DNA from: an uncultured Lachnospiraceae bacterium
GTDB taxonomy: Bacteria; Bacillota; Clostridia; Lachnospirales; Lachnospiraceae
Length of the DNA stretch: 64,000 nt
Assembly (NCBI GenBank): GCA_910579275.1
Contig: CAJTTO010000005.1
Location: 62,001-126,000 of the forward strand
Direction of reading: 5' to 3'
A program made the translations under genes and the position numbers. This document shows, piece by piece, positions 53,561 through 61,455 of this stretch. The notes under the pieces are model-generated. The model was not told where the DNA came from. It saw nothing but the letters and a program-made list of their open reading frames with translations, and made no database searches. Numbering within the stretch: the stretch's first letter is position 1; the number at the start of each line of letters is the position of its first letter.

Positions 53561-55123
53561 TCAAACACGTTCATCATAGGGAAACCGGCTGCCCACAGCA
53601 AACACCGGGATAGTCTCAATACCGCCATCACATCCGCCGTTTGTCCGTTTTGCCACAACTGCCCTGTCTAACAACCTTTTATCACGATATACCCGCAACG
53701 ATTTCGGTGCGCCGTCAGTGGTTTTTACTTCGATTCCATAGCTTTTATTTTCTTTGTCAAACACCAGAAAATCCAGTTCGTTTGACCCAAGGATTGAAAA
53801 CGATGGCGTATCCCCCTTCACTTTCTTTTTGCTGTAACGTGCCGTATACAGGCGATGTAACTCAGCAAACACAAAAGTCTCCGTGAGAATCCCCTCGATC
53901 GTCCCCCTCTCCATTCCCGTTTCTGCGCCCAGATATCCCGCAATACCACAGTCCATGTAATAAAGGCGTCTGGCGGGTCTGTATGATAACATATCCCCGT
54001 CCACATAGCAGCCACATTCTCCTATGATACCGGAATAAATCAGCCACATGATCGCATTGGCAATCTCGTCACGGCTTACCAGCAGCCTTTCCGAAGACTT
54101 TACAATCGTCGTCACAAGCTCTACTAATTTGCTGCCGCTTCCTTTCCTCTCCCGGCACAGTTCGATCATGGCTTCCCGATATACCGATTTAAAGATAACA
54201 GTTTCCTTAGATGCCTGAAAATAATTTCTTGATTCTTTCTCAAATGTATTCAGTAAGTCAGCGATGATCTGATAACACGCTTCTTTATTTGGGTTATCTA
54301 TATACTTTTTAATGACAGCCGGATAGCCGCCAATGTGTCTGTACAGATCATATAGCGCAAACAACTCATCATATGCGGACTGCGCACTGCTGCCATATAA
54401 ATCAATTTGTTCCAACAGGCTGTCCTTGCCATAGATTCTGCAAAACTCTGCAAATGATAAGGGATACATTTTCATATATGTCACAGTGCCTGCTGGAAGG
54501 AAGTATCCATTCTTAATGGTCTGTCCCAAATAGCTTCCCGTCACGACAATATCACAGTCTACGGATGCCGCGATTGACCTGATTGCATTGTATGCCTGCT
54601 CACTCACCTGAATTTCATCCAGAACCAAAATCGTCTGACGGCTGTTTTTAAAATGCGGCAGCCCTGCACGACGACAATATTTTTCAAATTCCATCAATCG
54701 GCATCCGTTTTGTATGACATCTTTAAATCCGTACTCATCCGAGGCAAGATTGACGTAGAGAACATACTCGTAATTTCTATATGCAAACTTTAATAGCTCC
54801 GTTGTTTTTCCAATCTGCCGTGAACCTTCAAGCTGCAATACCCCGTGATTTTTCTCCTGTTTCCACTCCTCTAAATCAGCCTGTATATCGCGCATAAACG
54901 GATTTTTTAACACCATGTCATGATATGCTTTTCCAGTAACTGCTGCTGTATAGGAAAGACACGGAAGCTCTTTGTCAGAACAGATTCTTCCTGTATTGTC
55001 AACCGCAATATTTTCGACAAGTTCTATATTTTGTTTTAAATAATAGTCGGTATAAAAAACATTGTCAACAAGATATCCGACGGTCTCCTCCTCTGCATTT
55101 TTTACGATGTGCGTCGCATACAT
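53561..55123 (-). CDS. AAA ATPase with DUF4143 domain
   Basis: 520 residues. Walker A is LEGSRQIGKTTELLKFA (Lys106), Walker B ILVLDEIQVSE. The C-terminal DUF4143 region contains LYYMDCGIAGYLGA, GILTETFVFAELHRL and the nuclease-fold-like pattern NELDFLVFDKENKSYGIEVKT. An unusual N-terminal extension of about 90 residues (VGYLVDNVFYTDYYLKQNIELVENI) precedes the ATPase. The role of this family is unknown; roles in defence or stress have been suggested for relatives. It begins after a strong promoter and is the first gene of the run with the kinase and Thg1-like genes. Confidence 0.85.
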   Translation of the reverse strand: MYATHIVKNAEEETVGYLVDNVFYTDYYLKQNIELVENIAVDNTGRICSDKELPCLSYTAAVTGKAYHDMVLKNPFMRDIQADLEEWKQEKNHGVLQLEGSRQIGKTTELLKFAYRNYEYVLYVNLASDEYGFKDVIQNGCRLMEFEKYCRRAGLPHFKNSRQTILVLDEIQVSEQAYNAIRSIAASVDCDIVVTGSYLGQTIKNGYFLPAGTVTYMKMYPLSFAEFCRIYGKDSLLEQIDLYGSSAQSAYDELFALYDLYRHIGGYPAVIKKYIDNPNKEACYQIIADLLNTFEKESRNYFQASKETVIFKSVYREAMIELCRERKGSGSKLVELVTTIVKSSERLLVSRDEIANAIMWLIYSGIIGECGCYVDGDMLSYRPARRLYYMDCGIAGYLGAETGMERGTIEGILTETFVFAELHRLYTARYSKKKVKGDTPSFSILGSNELDFLVFDKENKSYGIEVKTTDGAPKSLRVYRDKRLLDRAVVAKRTNGGCDGGIETIPVFAVGSRFPYDERV

Positions 55124-55220
55124 GTGCCACCCCTCCTCTCTGACTGATTTGTAGAAAAATCAAGCACCCGACAGCTTTTGCTGACATGCTTCCTTGGGGT
55201 GCCCGTGTGCATAAACAATC

Positions 55221-55244
55221 TGCATTTACTCTATATTAAATGCA
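55221..55244. promoter_or_regulatory. Inverted repeat over the -10 box (operator candidate)
   Basis: TGCATTTA and TAAATGCA, 8-bp perfect arms with an 8-base centre, overlap the -10 element of the promoter at 55233-55261. A repressor dimer bound here would block transcription of the DUF4143 operon. Confidence 0.5.
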
Positions 55245-55261
55245 GGCTTGATAAATGTCAA
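55233..55261 (-). promoter_or_regulatory. Promoter of the DUF4143-kinase-Thg1 run
   Basis: On the minus strand TTGACA, a 17-base spacer and TAATAT, a near-consensus vegetative promoter. Transcription would start near 55226, about 100 bases before the start codon at 55123. Confidence 0.75.
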
Positions 55262-55299
55262 TATACTCGAAGTATAACGGTTATAAGTAACTTCGGTCA

Positions 55300-56604
55300 C
55301 TACTCCCGCCGCACCATCCACCAGCTTATGCAAATCGTCACCGCCTCCGTCACGGGCGCGGCAAGCCACACGCCGGTCATGCCAAACCATGCCGGCAGTA
55401 CGAAGATACAGGCAAGCAGCACCACAAGCCCCCTCGACACGGAAATTACCGCTGATTCCAGCGCCTTGCCAATCGACGTAAAATAAAAAGAGGTAATCGC
55501 ATTGATGCCCGAAAAGAAAAACGATACCATAAAAATCACCATACCGGTCTGCACCATCTCCCGAATCTCGCCGCGCTGTACAAACAATCTGCTGTACTGT
55601 CCCGACAGAAACGTCATCATCACAAAAACCACAGTGCCGATTGCAAACACCATTCCGTTTGTCCGCCTGCGCAGCCTTTTTGCAAGCTCGTACTCCTCGG
55701 CGCCGTAGGCAAAGCTCATCAACGGGCTTGCACCCTGCCCAAATCCCACAACCACCATACTAAACAGATAGGAGACATATCCGACAATGGTAAACGCCGT
55801 AACGCCATCAACACCAGCTCTGCGCAGAATCACATAATTATAGGCAAACATAGCAATCCCCGTTGACATCTCCCCGATGAACTCCGAGCTTCCATTGAGC
55901 AGTGTTCTTTTGAGCACCGACCATGAAAAAGAACATCTCCCGAAATGATACACGTTCGCTTTTTTCCAGAAAAAATACAAGATCAGCACAAGCGAAACCA
56001 CTTGTGAAATCAGCGATGCCGCCGCAATTCCCGCAATCCCCACAGGAACAACAACAGAGAAAACATAATCCAGCATCACATTGAACAGCACGCTCACTAG
56101 GTTGACCTTCATAAAATACTGCGGATTCCCCTCACCTCGGATAAACATGCCAAAGGACGAATTGACCACCATCACGACCAGCTCCAGAAGCAAAATACCA
56201 TAGTATGTTCTGAAATATGCACGCACCTGTCCGACAGCTCCGAGGAAGTCCAGCATCGGCTCAAAAAACAGTGCTGTCAAAAGCGCTGTCAGCACAGAGA
56301 GTACCGTTGTGGTCACAATCGTCTGCCGAAAAACCTGATTGCAGGCAGCCAAATCCCGTGCACCGAACAGCATTCCCGCAATCGCAGCCCCGCCGACGGA
56401 TACCATCAACCCGATTGACAAAAATAAGTAGATAATCGGCAGCCCCAGATTGACCGCCGCAATGCCCTCCCCGCCGATATAGTTCCCAATAAAAAACCCG
56501 TCCACCACCGTAATCAAAGAAGTCAGCACCATCGCGATAATGGCAGGTATGGAAAACTGTAAAATAGTTCCCGCCGTATGCTGTCTGATTTTTTCCAATT
56601 CCAT
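55300..56604 (-). CDS. MATE family efflux transporter
   Basis: 434 residues, 12 membrane helices. The start ILQFSIPAIIAMVLTSLITVVDGFFIGNYIGGEGIAAVNLGLPI resembles the MepA-like MATE group. GGAGG lies 8 bases before the ATG. An AraC-type regulator with an effector-binding domain lies directly upstream and may control it. The substrate is unknown. Confidence 0.92.
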   Translation of the reverse strand: MELEKIRQHTAGTILQFSIPAIIAMVLTSLITVVDGFFIGNYIGGEGIAAVNLGLPIIYLFLSIGLMVSVGGAAIAGMLFGARDLAACNQVFRQTIVTTTVLSVLTALLTALFFEPMLDFLGAVGQVRAYFRTYYGILLLELVVMVVNSSFGMFIRGEGNPQYFMKVNLVSVLFNVMLDYVFSVVVPVGIAGIAAASLISQVVSLVLILYFFWKKANVYHFGRCSFSWSVLKRTLLNGSSEFIGEMSTGIAMFAYNYVILRRAGVDGVTAFTIVGYVSYLFSMVVVGFGQGASPLMSFAYGAEEYELAKRLRRRTNGMVFAIGTVVFVMMTFLSGQYSRLFVQRGEIREMVQTGMVIFMVSFFFSGINAITSFYFTSIGKALESAVISVSRGLVVLLACIFVLPAWFGMTGVWLAAPVTEAVTICISWWMVRRE

Positions 56605-56773
56605 AAAAATATCCTCCTATTTGTTTGGCTGATCGTTCGAAGTCCGGCCATAGCATCCATATACCGGTAAACCTTCAAGACGATACCTTAATACACCGAA
56701 AGCCTCTAAGTGCTTTTGGTATTTCCCATTATAGGAGGAGAATTGAATATTAACTTCTGAATTTGTGCTCTTT

Positions 56774-57631
56774 CTACTTGTTTCTTAAAGGCATGCAGAT
56801 GTCCAGCTCCATGTACCCTGAAGCGCTGTCCACCATGTGATAAATGTCAAAACCACTGCGATAATCCAGCTCATACGGAACACGCGGCAGCCAAATTTGA
56901 AAAATAGTCTGGTATGCGGCATAAATATATTTTCCCAATCCCTTATAAGCGTAAACCGCACACTTTCCCCCTTCTATCGTGCAGGTGTTTTCCAGTCCGA
57001 TATTTCTGTCCACACTCATACAGATATCATACAGGCAGCCGTCTGCCGCCGTAATAGCCGGGTCGTCAAATGTCCGCTCAAAGTACTGTGTATCATCTGT
57101 CACAAACGCGCGGTACTTTTCCATAAAATCCTGCCACTGTCTGCACAAATGGCGGTAACTGCCAATCCGGCGCTCATAGAGCACAAAGAAATCCGGCAGC
57201 GTCTTAATCTGTATTTTGCGGCTGCATTCCTCGAAGGTCTCAAGTGCGTTATCTTTTTCACGTGTTTCCATATGCATAAAGGGATGTGCAAGCGCTGTCT
57301 GAAAACAATTTTTGCGAAAACACACCGGTGTCGTTTGATAGCACCCCCGAAACAGCGAGCTGTAATTCGACGGGCTGTAGCCAAATTCATATCCGATGTC
57401 CGTCACCGCCCGATTCGGCTCGATTTTCAGCCGGAATGCGCTCTGTTCCAGTTTGAGCCGCCTTATAAATGCATACACGCTCTCCCCTGTTTCCTCCTTG
57501 AACATTCTGCTGAAATGATATTTGGAAAAATGACAGTGCGCCGCCACATCCCCAACAGACACTTCCTCATTGAGATGACGCAGGATATAGTCAATTGCCT
57601 TGTTAACGGACTTGTTTGTAATCACAAACAT
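56774..57631 (-). CDS. AraC family regulator with GyrI-like effector domain
   Basis: 285 residues. Residues about 5-105 hold two helix-turn-helix units (VSVGDVAAHCHFSKYHFSRMFKEETGESVYAFIRRLKLE and VTDIGYEFGYSPSNYSSLFRG). The rest resembles the GyrI-like small-molecule binding domain (FFVLYERRIGSYRHLCRQWQDF, GKCAVYAYKGLGKYIYAAYQTIFQIWLP). Such proteins (Rob/SoxS-like, YdeE) sense toxic compounds, which fits control of the MATE gene downstream. The ATG at 57631 follows GGGGA. Confidence 0.9.
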   Translation of the reverse strand: MFVITNKSVNKAIDYILRHLNEEVSVGDVAAHCHFSKYHFSRMFKEETGESVYAFIRRLKLEQSAFRLKIEPNRAVTDIGYEFGYSPSNYSSLFRGCYQTTPVCFRKNCFQTALAHPFMHMETREKDNALETFEECSRKIQIKTLPDFFVLYERRIGSYRHLCRQWQDFMEKYRAFVTDDTQYFERTFDDPAITAADGCLYDICMSVDRNIGLENTCTIEGGKCAVYAYKGLGKYIYAAYQTIFQIWLPRVPYELDYRSGFDIYHMVDSASGYMELDICMPLRNK

Positions 57632-57672
57632 GCGCACTTCCCCTTTCAGCAGTTTCACACGCCAAATGCAGG

Positions 57673-57801
57673 CTATATCAGACTTTCACAGTTCCCCTTC
57701 GAATCACTTTCCTCATACTGTTCTTCTGAAAAATTATGCAGCCTACGCGCTCTAAGCCCATAATACACTTCACAGCCTAGAATATTTTCTTTGTAATCCA
57801 T
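57673..57801 (-). CDS. Small ORF upstream of the AraC gene
   Basis: 42 residues, from ATG at 57801 (GAGGA 8 bases upstream) to TAG at 57673. The peptide is charged and tyrosine-rich at the start (MDYKENILGCEVYYGLRARR) and acidic at the end. No family recognised. It ends 41 bases before the regulator start and may be a leader or a small protein of the same transcript. Confidence 0.4.
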   Translation of the reverse strand: MDYKENILGCEVYYGLRARRLHNFSEEQYEESDSKGNCESLI

Positions 57802-57928
57802 TGATTCATTCCTCGAAATTGTTTGTTACAGACATCACTTCGTGATGGTATGATGCGTCACTGCCACTACGAAGTTTCGCGAATATTATCAAAATTAATC
57901 ATAATTTCCATATTCGCAGTGTTCTGTC

Positions 57929-57957
57929 TTGCGCATTTTAAAACAGTATGTTAATAT
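57929..57957 (+). promoter_or_regulatory. Promoter of the toxin gene
   Basis: TTGCGC, a 17-base spacer and TAATAT. Transcription would start near 57964, giving a leader of about 63 bases before the toxin ATG at 58027. Confidence 0.6.
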
Positions 57958-57991
57958 TTTCACATGGAACAATCGTGTTACAAGGTGGAAA

Positions 57992-58020
57992 ACCTCCCGA
58001 GCTTGAAAAAGAAGGGAGGT
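57992..58020 (+). promoter_or_regulatory. Hairpin sequestering the toxin ribosome binding site
   Basis: ACCTCCC (57992-57998) is an exact complement of GGGAGGT (58014-58020), which is the ribosome binding site of the toxin ORF, with a 15-base loop between. In the full-length mRNA the site would be hidden. Such anti-SD pairing is usual in type I toxin mRNAs. Confidence 0.65.
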
Positions 58021-58026
58021 GGTGCA

Positions 58027-58122
58027 ATGAGTACATATGAAATATTAAGCCTGTTGTTTTTTGGCGGTAACTTTCTGATTGCACTGCTTACCTATTTAGA
58101 TAGGAATAATAAGCGAAAATAA
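58027..58122 (+). CDS. Holin-like type I toxin peptide
   Basis: 31 residues: a short polar start (MSTYEILSL), one hydrophobic segment with a mid Gly-Gly, ending ALLTYLDRNNKRK. This pattern matches the putative holin-like toxins (Hol_Tox/TxpA-like) of Firmicutes, which insert in the membrane and depolarise it. A very strong ribosome binding site (GGGAGGTGG) precedes the ATG, but it is masked by an upstream complementary sequence. An antisense promoter faces it from 58245. It is too short for most gene callers. Confidence 0.7.
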   Translation: MSTYEILSLLFFGGNFLIALLTYLDRNNKRK

Positions 58123-58124
58123 AC

Positions 58125-58161
58125 AAGCCTACCTTGTTACTTGACCGGTACAGGTAGGCTT
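58125..58161 (-). terminator. Hairpin shared by both RNAs, antitoxin terminator
   Basis: AAGCCTACCT and AGGTAGGCTT form a perfect 10-bp stem. On the minus strand it is followed by TGTTTATTTT and can end the antisense RNA. On the plus strand it is followed by ACAATATAC and is a 3' UTR hairpin of the toxin mRNA. Confidence 0.65.
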
Positions 58162-58173
58162 ACAATATACTTG

Positions 58174-58208
58174 GGAGGTCAACCACTTTGTGGGCGATTG
58201 CTCCTTTT
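58174..58208 (+). terminator. Toxin mRNA terminator
   Basis: GGAG/CTCC outside and CCAC/GTGG inside form a compound hairpin followed by TTTTATG. It would end the toxin mRNA close to the predicted start of the antisense RNA. Confidence 0.5.
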
Positions 58209-58216
58209 ATGTCTCT

Positions 58217-58245
58217 ACTATATCACTTTACCCAATCAATTGCAA
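58217..58245 (-). promoter_or_regulatory. Antisense RNA promoter
   Basis: On the minus strand TTGCAA (58240-58245), a 17-base spacer and TATAGT (58217-58222). The predicted start is near 58210, facing the toxin gene. Confidence 0.65.
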
Positions 58246-58274
58246 GCCAAATTACACATTTTACAGGCACTGAT

Positions 58275-58430
58275 GTAACAGTTCAGCCTTCGGCTTCCTG
58301 TTACAGGCATCAAGCCATGCATAACCACTTCGTTGGTGTCAAAGCCATGTGCCATGGCTTGATGCATCTCTACCATTACGCTATTTCACGGATTTTGCAG
58401 TAAATGCAAAGTCCTGGGCTGAACTGTTAC
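58275..58430. repeat. R1 repeat, copy C (156 bp)
   Basis: Perfect 14-bp inverted ends GTAACAGTTCAGCC (58275-58288) and GGCTGAACTGTTAC (58417-58430), flanked by the perfect 8-bp direct repeat GCACTGAT at 58267-58274 and 58431-58438. Its second arm reads AAGCCATG/CATGGCTT where copies A and B have AAGCCACG/CGTGGCTT, a paired change. Confidence 0.88.
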
Positions 58431-58525
58431 GCACTGATACAACGCCCGAAAAACGCCCCGTAATCCTGTCCGTCCGAGAGTCCAGACACACTGCCGTCAC
58501 CTGTCTCGATAAACGGAAACATTCC

Positions 58526-58578
58526 AGAAAAACGCCTGCCTGTGGCATTTTTCGGTGTGCGTAAAAACCGCCACAGGC
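58526..58578 (-). terminator. Terminator candidate after the beta-mannosidase
   Basis: GCCTGTGGC and GCCACAGGC form a 9-bp stem with a long loop (23 bases), followed on the minus strand by AGGCGTTTTTC. It lies 21 bases after the beta-mannosidase stop. The long loop and the gap before the T run lower confidence. Confidence 0.4.
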
Positions 58579-58598
58579 AATGAAAAGTACATCGCGCT

Positions 58599-61247
58599 CT
58601 AATACGTCTCCGCCACACTCACAAGCTCCAGCCGCGTGTTCAAATCCGCCGCATCCGCAAAGCTTCCACGCAGAATATCGCATTTTTCCAGCCTGACAGT
58701 CACTGGCTTTTCACTTGAAATCATCAAGAAATTATCACTAAAAATAACGTCCGCGTCCGCGAAATCCATCTCGACAAACGGTGCAAACACGTCGCTGCGC
58801 ACTGTAATCTCAAAGCAGTCTTTTGTCTCCTGCACTTCTGTTGTAAAATGCGGCTTCGGCAGCTCCATATGCTTGTACGGCACGAAGGTATCAACGTCTG
58901 TCAGCACGGTTCCATCAGAAAGTATGACCTCCGCCTCAAGAAACAAGCCGTCCTGACCGCCCGCCATGTTATTGGCAGATTTTAACCCGTCAGCCGGACT
59001 TTTCGCTTTGCCAGAGGGCATGTCGTTCATTGCGCACCGCAGCAGCTCACATGCGCACAGCGCCTCCGCCCGCACTTCTTTTTTCCACGCTGCCTGTACA
59101 CGAAACGCGAAATCCCGCACACGCAGTGCCACACTGCACTGCTGTTCTGCAAACGTCTCATTTTCCAGAAAGACACTGACAAAATCCTCTGTCTTCTGTA
59201 TGCTTACCGCAACAGGGGCATAAAATCTTGCCGCCATGTAGTGCAGCGCTTTCCACCGGCCACAGTAATCAATACTCGCCCATGAAGCCACCGGCCAGTT
59301 GTCGTTGAGCTGCCAGTAGAGTGTCCCCATGCAACGCCCTCTGCTGCGACGCCAGTGGTCAACGCCGCTCTTAATCGCCATTCCCTGCAAAACCTGCGTC
59401 ACATAGAGCAAGCTCTTAAAGTCTTTCGGATAGCGGAAATTCTCCGAGAGATAATAGAGCATCTTACCGTTGGCAGCATCATTTTTCTGATGGCTCTCCA
59501 TGACTTTCGAAAAAATATTCCTGTCTGCTTCCGCCGTAAAGGACTCGACTGTTTTCAGACATGGAAACGACTGGAACCCAAATTCCGAACAGAACCGGAA
59601 GAAATATTTCTGATAATCGCTAAACGGCTTTTGCCCATGCCACACGTCCCAATAATGCACGTCGCCGCGCCGGTCGGAATCGGGGTCGTCAAAACACCCG
59701 CCCGACGACGGTGAGGAATGCCAGTAAAAGGTCTCATCATCTGCCTCGCGCACCGCCTTTGGCAAAATATCCTCAAATAATTTGATATAATCCGCGCGCA
59801 GATACATGGACTCTTTTTGGAAATCTCCCCAGTGGTGCCACGCGGACTCAATCTCATTGTTGCCGCACCAAAGCCCAAGCGACGCATGGTGCCGCAGCCG
59901 CCGCACATTGTCGAGCGTCTCCTGCCTGACCGTGGCGGCAAAATCGTCCGTCACATCATATACATTGCAGGCGTACATCAAGTCCTGCCACACAATCAGA
60001 CCATACCGGTCACACAGATCATAAAAAGCATCTGACGGATAATACCCACCGCCCCAGACACGGACACAGTTAAAATGCGCACGCACACAGCACTGTAACA
60101 AATAGTCGATCCGCTTTTCATCAATCCACGGATAAACAGCATCCTCCGGTATGTAATTTGCACCCTTCGTGAAAATTTTCACACCGTTGACCAAAAACGC
60201 AAACTCATTCCCCCACGCGTCCGCCTCCTGACTGACAGTCAGTGTGCGCAGACCGATGGTCTTTGTCACACGCTGTATCTGCCCGCCATTCAAGTCAACA
60301 GATACCGCCAGTTCATACAGCGGCTGCTCTCCGTAACCGTTTGGCCACCAAAGCTTCGGATGCTGTACTGTAATCTCCGCCTCATAGACAAGCTTGGACG
60401 CCACTGCTTTTGCAGGCACCTTAGAAATCTCCACGCCCTCTTTTTCTGCCAATGCCACTGTCACCGCTATTCCCGCCTGCATAAAAGATCTCGAATCGGA
60501 AGATGTGACTGCCAACTCCTCCTGATTCATGCAGTCACGCTCTGTTCCGGCACCAGACAATGTACTCCATTTCGTGCAGTTACTTTCTATCTCATTGCCA
60601 GACAATGTTATTGTTGTTTTGACGCGGACACTGCCATCTTTTTCATGTACCTGCCTGATGCGCACGTCCTCGATACCGACCGACGCTGTTCTTTCTATAT
60701 AAATAGCACGCCAAATTCCCGCATCGACAAGCTGCGGGCCCCAGTCCCAGCCAAACATGGAATGCGCCTTGCGCACCAACTGGTTTCCCTTCATTGCACC
60801 ACAGGGGATATAGTGAATGGTTTTATTTTCCTGATAGGGATACTCTTCTATAAAACGCAGCACTGAATGAAAAACAATACAGATTTCATTGCAGCCCAAA
60901 TGCAGATATTCTTTTATTGAAAAGCGATACGTGCGGTGCATATTGTCGACGGAAGCAAGCGCTTTCCCATTTACAAAAATCTGCGCAAGCGTGTCGAGTC
61001 CCTCACAGACCAGTGTCAGCTCCCCGTCCGAAAGCAGCGCCTCATCCACGGCAAACGTGCGCACAAACTGATAATCCTTCCAAAACAGCTCCCGAACCGC
61101 ATACTCATTTTCCCTGTAATATGGATGTGCAATCTTTCCTGAAGCGTAAAGCCCTGAAATCACACTTCCGGGAATTTCCACCGGACAGAGCAGTTCCCCG
61201 GCAGCATCCCGCAGTTCCCAGTTTCCGTTTAATTCTAATCTATTCAT
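58599..61247 (-). CDS. Beta-mannosidase, GH2
   Basis: 882 residues. The sugar-binding N-terminal domain begins LNGNWELRDAAGELLCPVEIPGSV, followed by HSMFGWDWGPQLVDAGIWR, a pattern of GH2 beta-mannosidases. The catalytic TIM barrel has acid/base Glu465 in WCGNNEIESAW and nucleophile Glu555 in FCSEFGFQSFP. No signal peptide, so it cleaves imported beta-mannosides in the cytoplasm. GAGAGGAAA precedes the ATG. It stands alone: no transporter lies next to it. A TA-flanked palindrome (H1) ends 51 bases upstream of the start codon. Confidence 0.93.
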   Translation of the reverse strand: MNRLELNGNWELRDAAGELLCPVEIPGSVISGLYASGKIAHPYYRENEYAVRELFWKDYQFVRTFAVDEALLSDGELTLVCEGLDTLAQIFVNGKALASVDNMHRTYRFSIKEYLHLGCNEICIVFHSVLRFIEEYPYQENKTIHYIPCGAMKGNQLVRKAHSMFGWDWGPQLVDAGIWRAIYIERTASVGIEDVRIRQVHEKDGSVRVKTTITLSGNEIESNCTKWSTLSGAGTERDCMNQEELAVTSSDSRSFMQAGIAVTVALAEKEGVEISKVPAKAVASKLVYEAEITVQHPKLWWPNGYGEQPLYELAVSVDLNGGQIQRVTKTIGLRTLTVSQEADAWGNEFAFLVNGVKIFTKGANYIPEDAVYPWIDEKRIDYLLQCCVRAHFNCVRVWGGGYYPSDAFYDLCDRYGLIVWQDLMYACNVYDVTDDFAATVRQETLDNVRRLRHHASLGLWCGNNEIESAWHHWGDFQKESMYLRADYIKLFEDILPKAVREADDETFYWHSSPSSGGCFDDPDSDRRGDVHYWDVWHGQKPFSDYQKYFFRFCSEFGFQSFPCLKTVESFTAEADRNIFSKVMESHQKNDAANGKMLYYLSENFRYPKDFKSLLYVTQVLQGMAIKSGVDHWRRSRGRCMGTLYWQLNDNWPVASWASIDYCGRWKALHYMAARFYAPVAVSIQKTEDFVSVFLENETFAEQQCSVALRVRDFAFRVQAAWKKEVRAEALCACELLRCAMNDMPSGKAKSPADGLKSANNMAGGQDGLFLEAEVILSDGTVLTDVDTFVPYKHMELPKPHFTTEVQETKDCFEITVRSDVFAPFVEMDFADADVIFSDNFLMISSEKPVTVRLEKCDILRGSFADAADLNTRLELVSVAETY

Positions 61248-61297
61248 AAAAAATTTCCTCTCACATTATTGCAAAAATAATGTCTTCTCTTTCCTAC

Positions 61298-61453
61298 GGA
61301 ACTGTTAACAAATTACGCATCAATTTGACTTGTCTAAATGTCCATCTGCGGCATCAGATAAATCTGACATAGCTCAGCTATGCCTGCGATTATCTTCTTT
61401 GCAGCCAAACATTTATGCGGCATCAAAATAACAAGTCATTTATTAACAGTTCC
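61298..61453. repeat. H-family palindrome H1 (156 bp)
   Basis: Ends GGAACTGTTAA (61298-61308) and TTAACAGTTCC (61443-61453), with inner pairs GACTTGT/ACAAGTC and a central CATAGCTCAGCTATG. A TA dinucleotide lies at or close to each border (CTAC before, CCTAAG after). No ORF. It lies just upstream of the beta-mannosidase and may contain or displace its promoter. Confidence 0.7.
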
Positions 61454-61455
61454 TA

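Larger units (their letters stand above)
58115..58210 (-). ncRNA. Antisense antitoxin RNA
   Basis: Predicted from the promoter at 58217-58245 to the hairpin at 58125-58161 followed on this strand by TGTTTATTTT. It would be about 95 nucleotides and fully complementary to the 3' end of the toxin mRNA, the arrangement of RatA/TxpA-type systems. No direct evidence of expression. Confidence 0.55.

Noticed and set aside
57830..57900. Another R1 copy near TTGTTACAGACATCACTTCGTGATGG
   Set aside because: Short matches to R1 (TGTTACAG, a CACTTCGTG hairpin) are present, but neither end nor flanking duplication is found, so it is at best a decayed trace.
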